Positions 57,690-64,000 of a stretch of DNA of 64,000 nucleotides are shown here, one piece after another. Source of the DNA: Polytrichum commune (Eukaryota > Streptophyta > Polytrichopsida > Polytrichales > Polytrichaceae); the NCBI GenBank assembly GCA_950295325.1, contig OX485804.1, forward strand, positions 27,776,001 to 27,840,000, given 5' to 3'. Position 1 is the first letter of the stretch. Every line of letters begins with the position of its first letter. The notes under the pieces are model-generated. The model saw only the letters and a list, made by a program, of their open reading frames with translations. It did no database searches and was not told the DNA's origin. The translations under genes and the position numbers were made by a program.

Positions 57690-57942
57690 TAAGTAGATGT
57701 TATTCCACCTACCTCTACATCTTGTCAAACAACTACTTGAAAACAATCCAATTGTGAAGATGTCATGTCCATTTGAATTCATAATTATCCCAGATCATAC
57801 AATTTCGTCCGACAATTCCCTGTAAAATTGCTGCATGAAAAGACTTCCTTTAGTAAGAATCTTCTTTGTTGACTACCGGAGCTAAAATAAGAATATGTGA
57901 CCCATCTATTGCCCCTATAATATAAGGTATATGGTAACCTGT
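57690..57942 (-). pseudogene. PIF/Harbinger transposase relic, catalytic part
   Basis: On the minus strand, from 57942, the frame reads KTGYHIPYIIGAIDGSHILI, then NKEDSY, a stop, RKSFHAAILQGIVGRN and MIWDNYEFKW. GAIDGSHI...DSY.RK.FH..ILQ...... is the start of the DDE nuclease of PIF/Harbinger. Three in-frame stops disable it. The preceding part of the protein is found at 61440-61858, separated by a ~3.5 kb insertion. Confidence 0.75.
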
Positions 57943-58469
57943 CTTAATATTGCGCAGCAATGTTCATGCTCCCTTATGTTGCGCAACAATTGCTCATTGG
58001 AAGTAGCGAAAGTTGCTGTATAGTACGGTTAAAGAAGAAGAGCATTGTACAGAACGGGGGATTTGGATTGGAGCGGGAGTTAAGGCGGAGGAAGATCGAG
58101 GAAGATTTCAACATGCGCACATCGCTAAGGCTTGGGGAGCTTATGGGATGCAACAACGCTGTGCTGTGAGGTATGCATGTTATGGAATGATTGAAAATTA
58201 AAATACGGAGATGCATTTGTGGCGGAGTAAGATGAAGAACCAAATTATTTCCGTGCGTGCTCCGAGGAAGAAGCTGGAAGCTGGAAGCTCGAAGACTCCG
58301 AACCCCCGGTTTCATTTCGGTATTAGAACCAAAAAATCAGGGTTTCAAGCTCAGAGGGTTCATTTCAGGTCTCGGTGTGCTTGCATCCATCTGCGGTGGA
58401 AGAAAGCTAGCTTAGTGTAGGCGAATTTGTAGGTTGGTTCCCATGCATGCATGCGTCTTCTCGATCGTC

Positions 58470-58543
58470 ATGGATCGATTCACAGTGGCCGCTCTGCTGT
58501 GTGTTCTTCTCACGCTCTCTTCCCTCCAGCATGCATCAGCAGA
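58470..58543 (+). CDS. Putative first exon of a secreted protein (signal peptide only)
   Basis: ATG at 58470 opens MDRFTVAALLCVLLTLSSLQ then HASA-E. This is a textbook signal peptide with a basic residue, a hydrophobic core and a small-residue AxA cleavage site. A donor GTAAGG follows at 58544. In-frame ATG 58443 would add nine residues, and two out-of-frame ATGs lie between. The next exon is uncertain. One option that keeps frame is 60131-60209 (after GTGCAG, before GTGAGG), coding DEFVHVFQRNSCHAVRP and a Pro/Leu-rich end; the support is weak. A family G MITE at 58800 would lie in the intron. The mature protein is unknown. It may be captured or dead, since it lies inside the insertion. Confidence 0.3.
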
Positions 58544-58799
58544 GTAAGGCGATCCTTTCTCTTCAACTGCTATGATTGATATCCGAGAATATATATCCAT
58601 GGATGCAATGTCTGTCGGTAGTGCAAGTTTGAGATCTGTGTGGGAATTTTGGAGGTATTCGATCAGGAGTTTTGATGTATGGTGTTTGTGCTGGCATTCC
58701 TTCTGGATGGTTTCTTGCATTTGAGCTTACGGGGTTTGATGTACATCAGCACTATTTATAGCTTCTGTGGATAACCATATGAAGTGCATGTGATTTTGG

Positions 58800-59359
58800 C
58801 ACGGGTAGATCACTCTAAGGCATTTTTGTGCACCACGTGCGGCTCGGATTTTTTTGTTTTGGGGCTATTTACCTTCAAGGGCTGAATTAAAGCATCCATA
58901 TAATTACTTAAATTTCAAAAATGGCCATTTGTTTGCACCCTTCCATTACTTATATTGTCCAAGTCACTGCAATTTTTTGTACTCTATATTCCTTTTAAGT
59001 AATAAAAGTTAATCTACTTCCAAACGCAATTGACGAGTGTTGAGGGAAAGCATGGAAACAAAGAAGGGTGCAAACAGTAATACCATTGCAAACAAAGTTA
59101 TGAAGAAAACACATAGGAGACCATAGCAAACATACTAAGCATACCTTCTAGGATCCTTATCTTCAACCCCTATATTAATTATACAAAAAATAATGGCCCA
59201 CGTTTTATGTCCATCTAACTTATTTATAATGGGATTGTCTACATTTAATGGCCCCTTCATTATTTGGAATTCCTTTATAATTTTTATTTCAAATGATTTT
59301 AATCATCTCTATATTATGCCGCACGTCGTTTTTAAAATGCACTAAGTGATCTACCCGTG
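58800..59359 (+). mobile_element. hAT-type MITE family G, copy 2, with 8-bp target duplication
   Basis: The ends are CACGGGTAGATCACTCTAAG and the complement of CACGGGTAGATCACTTAGTG. Perfect GATTTTGG duplications lie at 58792-58799 and 59360-59367. It is 560 bp. It differs from copy 1 (15371-15931) at only a few percent of sites by eye. It is nested in the 57943-61424 insertion. Confidence 0.95.
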
Positions 59360-59367
59360 GATTTTGG

Positions 59368-60130
59368 GGGCTTTGATTCTATTTTCCCGCACTATTGGAG
59401 TTCGGCGCATTGTACGGCGGTGACATTATTTGTGGGTAGTTTGGGGGCATTTTTGTATGGAGATGGGGGTTGCTATTTGTTGGCACTCGATGTAGGCGCC
59501 TGGAAGTGCTATCTGACGATCTATTGGCTATAATTGCTGTTTGTTGTTGTTTCTGGATGATTGTGCATTGGTCTGCAGTGAGAGTGTGGTTTATTGTGTG
59601 TCGGTGAAAATCCTCTTGGGTAGTTTCTTGCATATGAGATTCGGGGGTTTATGAGGAGATGGCTATTGCTAGAGGTGTGTGAAGTGATATACGAAGATCT
59701 CTTGGTTTTCGCTTTTTATGAGCATTGTTGTTCGGTGCATTGTGTGGATGTTGTTTTTTTCCCGGACAGTCTTGGGGTTGTATTCGAGCTTCTGGGGTTT
59801 GATTGAGATGGCGATCATATGTAGGCATTGAAGTGGAATGTGGAGGTTTCTTGTAATATTTCTGTAGTAGGGATTTACCGACGAAAGCATTACCGACGAA
59901 AGCAACTCAACAACATAAGGGCCTAATATGCCCGGATCTACCTCCAAAAAAGTTTGTAAATTCATTGTATAGGGTTTTAGAGGGTTTTTCTTTGATCGAA
60001 TTGTAAGGTGCAGGTCAAAATGCAGGGTCAAATCACTAGGACAAGTGTGTCGTGACTTTGTACAATTTAATCTATTGTAATATCAAAGAGGTAGTTCTAA
60101 TCATCCAGTGAATTTAAATGAAATGTGCAG
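59368..60130 (+). other. T/G-rich unassigned DNA with degenerate internal repeats
   Basis: TTTCTTGCATATGAGATTCG (about 59621) resembles TTTCTTGCATTTGAGCTTAC at about 58707, and GGGGTTTGAT recurs near 59790. The blocks look like old tandem copies split by the family G MITE. This may be intron of the 58470 gene. Confidence 0.35.
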
Positions 60131-60479
60131 TGAATTTGTACATGTCTTTCAAAGAAATTCTTGCCATGCTGTGAGGCCAAACCGCCCACCCTTAAGCGTC
60201 CTAGTCCGGGTGAGGGTATGGCGATCACATTCATATTCATCCTAGTTTACTTTTCCTCCGTCATTCATTTCCATGACATCACACATAACTTGGGTCACAC
60301 CAATTTATTCCATATTATGAGTACAAGCGTTGATAAACGCTTTTCTCTATTGGTACTATCTTCTCACCCTCTATCAACTTTCCCACACGATTACACCCCC
60401 AATTACGCGGATAGTTAACTACCTAGCTAACCATCATTCTAACTACCCCTTAGTCCAGCTACTCCATAGTATAGTTGCG

Positions 60480-60608
60480 GTCTCGGCTACCTTAGTTCCA
60501 GCTGCTGTCTCGGCTACCTTAGTCCCAACTGCTGCTACGGCTGACCTTAGTCCCAGCTGCTGTCTCGGCTACCTTATTCCAGCTGCTATCTCGGCTGCCT
60601 TAGTCCCC
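60480..60608 (+). repeat. 27-bp minisatellite 1
   Basis: GGCTACCTTAGT-type units start near 60485, 60512, 60539, 60567 and 60593. The consensus includes CTCGGCTACCTTAGTCCC then AGCTGCTGT. On the plus strand it encodes a nine-residue repeat (SATLVPAAV type). Confidence 0.9.
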
Positions 60609-60613
60609 TTAAT

Positions 60614-60732
60614 AACTAAATTTCTAAGCTTCCTCTAATCAACTAAATTGCTAAGCTTCCTCTAATCAACTAAATTTCTAAGCTTCCTCTAATCAACTAA
60701 ATTTCTAAGCTCCCTCTAATCAACTAAATTCT
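60614..60732 (+). repeat. 27-bp minisatellite 2
   Basis: Units AACTAAATTTCTAAGCTTCC then TCTAATC start at 60614, 60641, 60668, 60695 and 60722 (last partial) with an exact 27-bp period. The sequence is unrelated to minisatellite 1. Confidence 0.95.
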
Positions 60733-60745
60733 CTACCACCCTACA

Positions 60746-60812
60746 CCACACACACACACACACCCACACACACCACAAGAGAGAGAGAGAGAGAGAATGA
60801 GAGAGAGAGGAG
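60746..60812 (+). repeat. CA and GA microsatellites
   Basis: A CA run (about 60746-60775) is followed by a GA run (about 60778-60810). Confidence 0.9.
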
Positions 60813-60829
60813 GAAGGAAGGAGGGAGGG

Positions 60830-61165
60830 CACCCAAACCACAACCTCCTTAGCCTTCTCCTACTTAGTAGGACCTTATCCTATCCACTAAACCCTCACCC
60901 CTAAACCAACAAGAACATGTTCTAATTCGAACATTTAAGCCAAGGCCCTTCTCCTTGCTTCATCAAACACTACTCACTCAACCAAAACACTCCCTAATGT
61001 CGCTAAGCTTCTAATTGACTACACAAAATAGGCTTAAGGCCTAAACATAAATCCACACCAAGCCTCACTCTTTTTATACTTTTGATTGTTTCAATAACAC
61101 TCCAATTGCAATTCTAAATAAATTTTAAACATAAAACCAATATGAGCACTCATTTTGGGCTCATA
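60830..61165. other. Unassigned DNA
   Basis: C/T-rich at first, with no frame or motif recognised. Confidence 0.45.
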
Positions 61166-61169
61166 CATG

Positions 61170-61221
61170 CCCTAATATTGCGCAGCTCATTGCGCGCGCA
61201 ATTATCTGCGCAGTATTAGGG
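61170..61221. repeat. 52-bp palindrome repeating the insertion end motif
   Basis: CCCTAATATTGCGCAG on the left pairs with CTGCGCAGTATTAGGG on the right with one mismatch. CATTGCGCGCGCAAT lies between. Its arms equal the ends of the 57943-61424 insertion, so it may be a nested mini-element end. It may also pair with 61411-61424 as a separate ~255-bp MITE. Confidence 0.75.
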
Positions 61222-61439
61222 TGGAATTTTTAAATTCTAAAATATCCACCCTCTTGGTAATCGGGCAAGACTGTTTGTCTAGATTTCATCCAATCTAAAA
61301 TAATTTTTCTTCCATCCAAATTACGCTTCATCCCACTAGATATTCCCCCCCCCCAAAAAAAAATTCTAATTCTAATTTTTTTGCCTGATATGTCTTGTCG
61401 ATGTCAACATTGCGCAATATTAGGACCGTCTACCATACC

Positions 61440-61858
61440 ATGCAACTATGATTCACTTGGAGCTTGTACAAAAATTAGTTGCAAATGCATCCTAATAGAT
61501 CTACAAAATTTCCTTATTATTTTGGACAATATACTCTTGTAAACTCCTTACGAGTCTTATATGCTTTGCAATTCATCACCGCAACCCAACTTATGCAATG
61601 ACATTGCTATCATCTCTCGCACTAACAAAGTAATTCTAATACGGATATCCTCTTTCTTCAAATACGGGCCCAACCTCTGACACAAAAGTTTGAATGTAAT
61701 GTACTTACTCGAGTTTGCATCCTAAATTCTTTTTTCGTCCACGAACCCAACAACAAACGGTTTACATATCTGTACATTCGTTCTTCATTCCATATGCTCG
61801 TATCTCTATGTCCCATACTCTCATAAACCAAGCTCAAAATTACAAACTTCTTCCACAA
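61440..61858 (-). pseudogene. PIF/Harbinger transposase relic, N-terminal part
   Basis: Minus-strand frames read KKEFRMQTRVSTLHSNFCVR. After a frame change comes LGPYLKKEDIRIRITLLVRE, then IAMSLHKLGCGDELQSI, then a stop, ILSKIIRKFCRSI and FVQAPSES. FRM......F........L.P, a helical block, then L..L..G......I and S..SKI..FC..I matches the helix-turn-helix half of PIF/Harbinger transposases. It ends just before the position where GAIDGSHI should follow. That motif is found at 57942, across the insertion. Confidence 0.6.
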
Positions 61859-61859
61859 G

Positions 61860-63650
61860 AATGTACAAAAACATGTATAATCCTAAGAGCAAAATAAGGC
61901 TCCTCCTCGTCTCTTTCATTAAAATCATGCTTGTTGAAATTTAAGGTGAAAACAAGCAAAAACAAGAAGTGAAGCGAAGAGAATGGTTAAACTTGAGTTT
62001 TTTAATAAAATTTATAATTTAAAAAAATTTATAATAAAAAAATTTATTTCTTCCCAAAACTGGCCTTTTTGGGCATATATATCAAAAAAAATCAACTCAT
62101 TCACTTTTTAGTGCATGGTCATTTCATTTGGTCCACATTCGGCTTATACCTAGTGAGGGGCCCAAATGCTTTGTAAATTGGTATTTTAAGAAGTGGGACC
62201 ATGGAAGTTGGACCATCAAGTTGGACACGGGGGGATCACACCCCTTTACATTTTGTAACCACGTGCGATAATGGGGTATTTAATGGGGGGATATTTATGC
62301 ACCTCTCAATATTTTTTCCCTTCCTATATGTAGATATAAAGCTACTTTGACGTATTTTTTAACACCCTGTATTTATTTGTAATTGTTTAAAAAGGCTAAT
62401 TTTTGGCATCATTTTTTTTTAATAAATCGTACAAGTACCAAATAGTAGACGGAATACTATAGCATTGCAAAGTTGATTATGTGAGCAACAAACGTTCCAT
62501 AGCATCCATCTTGTCATTTAATCGGTTTCAATTAGTTTTACCAATGCTAAACCGTTCAAAATGCCGTTCAAAACACAATCAATAACACTTGGATATTATT
62601 TAAAAGGTTACCAATAAACATGGAGATAACAAAATGTACAAGCTAAGATAGACAAGTTGTAAAAACGGATAGAACAAAACATGATTTTTTGCACAACTAT
62701 GTACTCCAAAAACAAAAGATTGCATTCAAATGAAAGAAAGTTAAATACATAAATTGAAAACATTTACTTCAATTGTGTTCACAGACACATTCAACCTTAA
62801 ACCAAATATTTACAATGTGAAGGGTTAGGATATAACTATGCACCCTCCAATACATGTCAATATCCTCTACAATGTCATGATAAGACTAAAAAATTTGGAG
62901 AGATTTGCTTAATACCAATGATGACGAATAACTAAAACTAATTGATCGCATGAGACAGGTAACCTTTGAAGTCTCCAACCACTCCACCAAGTCTTCTTTC
63001 AATGCAGAGTGCAAGGCAAAGCGCAATCCTCTACGTCTACCACGGTGACGTTGCTAAATGTTGTAGCGCATCATTGATCATCTATAAAAGATTGTTGTAG
63101 CAAAAATATAATCAATAGAATGTTGGCATATTGAACACTACTAGCATTACTATGATTACATAATGGAGTTTGTAATTTTATGTTTGAAACCTTCGAAAGA
63201 AACCTATAATTCTAGGGTTGAAAATGATCATATGAAAAAAGTTGGCTTACATTTATGAGATGATCCCAATATCGGCCTTTCTAGAACCCAATTCCAACCT
63301 CACGAACTTTTCTTAATATCTTTTTCATCTGAGTAATCTCCTAGTTTCCATGACATTAGTTCCAGTTCGATGACAAAATTGGCCTCTCATGGAATGACAT
63401 TGCAATCTCCAGTAGGACCTCGTCTTTTTACTACGAAATCACATCTTACACAAAATCCGAATGATACATCTCATCAAAACGTACACATTTTTACAACTAT
63501 TGGTAGCGACATCAGAACATCCCACTTGAGGTAGATGTCTCAAAGAACAAGATACAAGTACAAAATAACCTAGAAAGCATCTCATCTTTCTACGCTCGCA
63601 TTCAAGTTTTGTAACTCTTCATCTTTCTACATCTCACATTTAGGAGGGCG
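61860..63650. other. AT-rich unassigned DNA
   Basis: A minus-strand open stretch near 62935-63055 (RGRRRGLRFALHSALKEDLV) is protein-like but broken and unrecognised. The rest shows no signal. Confidence 0.4.
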
Positions 63651-63651
63651 T

Positions 63652-63785
63652 CGGAAATCAATAGCATGTCGTCAAAAAACAAACAGTGGAAGGGAAAAAT
63701 CAAGGAGTTGGAGTTTGAAATCAATTCTTACCGCATGCAAGCGGAGCAAGCTGAATCTTTGACGCTCATGAAACACCTTGTGTGA
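63652..63785 (+). CDS. Possible 3' exon with a coiled coil
   Basis: After a pyrimidine-rich CTACATCTCACATTTAG acceptor, the frame reads ASEINSMSSKNKQWKGKIKE then LEFEINSYRMQAEQAESLT and a stop near 63785. The heptad pattern and charge suggest a short coiled coil. No family is recognised. It may be the end of a transposon-encoded protein. Confidence 0.2.
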
Positions 63786-64000
63786 AGGTTATGAAGCAAA
63801 GAAGAAAACTCCAAAAAATGTGTCTTACCTACCACCTATGCGCCACACTTCACCAACGCAAGACCTCTTACCAGAACGCTTCACCGCCTTCACATCACTG
63901 TGCTTGCCCAACCCTAAGCAAGCCAAGGGCCATTGAGAAGTCACAACATTCCTTCCCCCAAAAAAATCCACAACATTTCCCTTCATACTAACGCGTTTCA

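Larger units (their letters stand above)
57943..61424. mobile_element. ~3.5 kb insertion with inverted CCTAATATTGCGCA ends
   Basis: The left end (57943) reads CTTAATATTGCGCA and the right end (61424) is the complement of CCTAATATTGCGCA. The match extends outward (CTGT versus CGGT) and inward (AATGTT). It sits exactly where the PIF transposase reading is interrupted. No target duplication was identified, so the class is unknown. Contents are a signal-peptide exon, a family G MITE, two minisatellites and a palindrome that repeats the end motif. It could instead be two nested small elements. Confidence 0.45.

Overview
This window looks like nuclear DNA of a land plant. The reasons are one clear arabinogalactan-peptide gene with a 1.8 kb leader intron, plant-type MITE families, and hAT, PIF/Harbinger and pogo-like relics. 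There are also abundant AC, AG and TTG microsatellites. I cannot name the species. A seed-free plant is possible, but I could not test that. There are no bacterial-style operons, tRNA or rRNA gene clusters, or CRISPR arrays. Apart from one gene, nearly all the sequence is old transposon DNA, simple repeats and unassigned intergenic DNA.

Layout: 0-1.2 kb is a ~220-bp tandem repeat. 3.9-4.4 kb is a coding-like but broken stretch. 5.3-6.3 kb is a ~970-bp foldback with a 30-bp minisatellite at its edge. 6.6-20.3 kb is a nest of non-autonomous DNA transposons: MITE families A and B with related ends, hAT-type MITE families C and G with perfect 8-bp target duplications, a pogo-like element that keeps a transposase tail, and PIF/Harbinger-type MITEs. 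21.7-24.5 kb holds two decayed hAT transposase 3' ends with a 5S-rRNA-like segment between them. 25-47 kb is mostly dispersed repeats plus a broken LINE-type 3' end at 34.3 kb. 47.4-50.5 kb is the arabinogalactan-peptide gene. 51.4 kb is a near-perfect 167-bp hairpin. 54.2-56.1 kb has a 177-bp tandem repeat, a family A MITE and a PIF-type MITE. 56.6-61.9 kb looks like a decayed PIF/Harbinger element whose transposase is split by a ~3.5 kb insertion. That insertion has inverted ends, a signal-peptide exon, a young hAT MITE and two adjacent 27-bp minisatellites.

The parts form a layered history rather than a pathway. Family A MITEs were in place before family C landed in one of them. The PIF transposase was broken before family G landed in its insert. 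The hAT relics are of the general type that could have moved families C and G, which share terminal sequence. The AG-peptide gene is the only locus I would call a functional protein-coding gene with confidence. Family names A-M are labels made here. All alignments were done by eye, so repeat edges are accurate to about 5-20 bp unless a target duplication fixes them.
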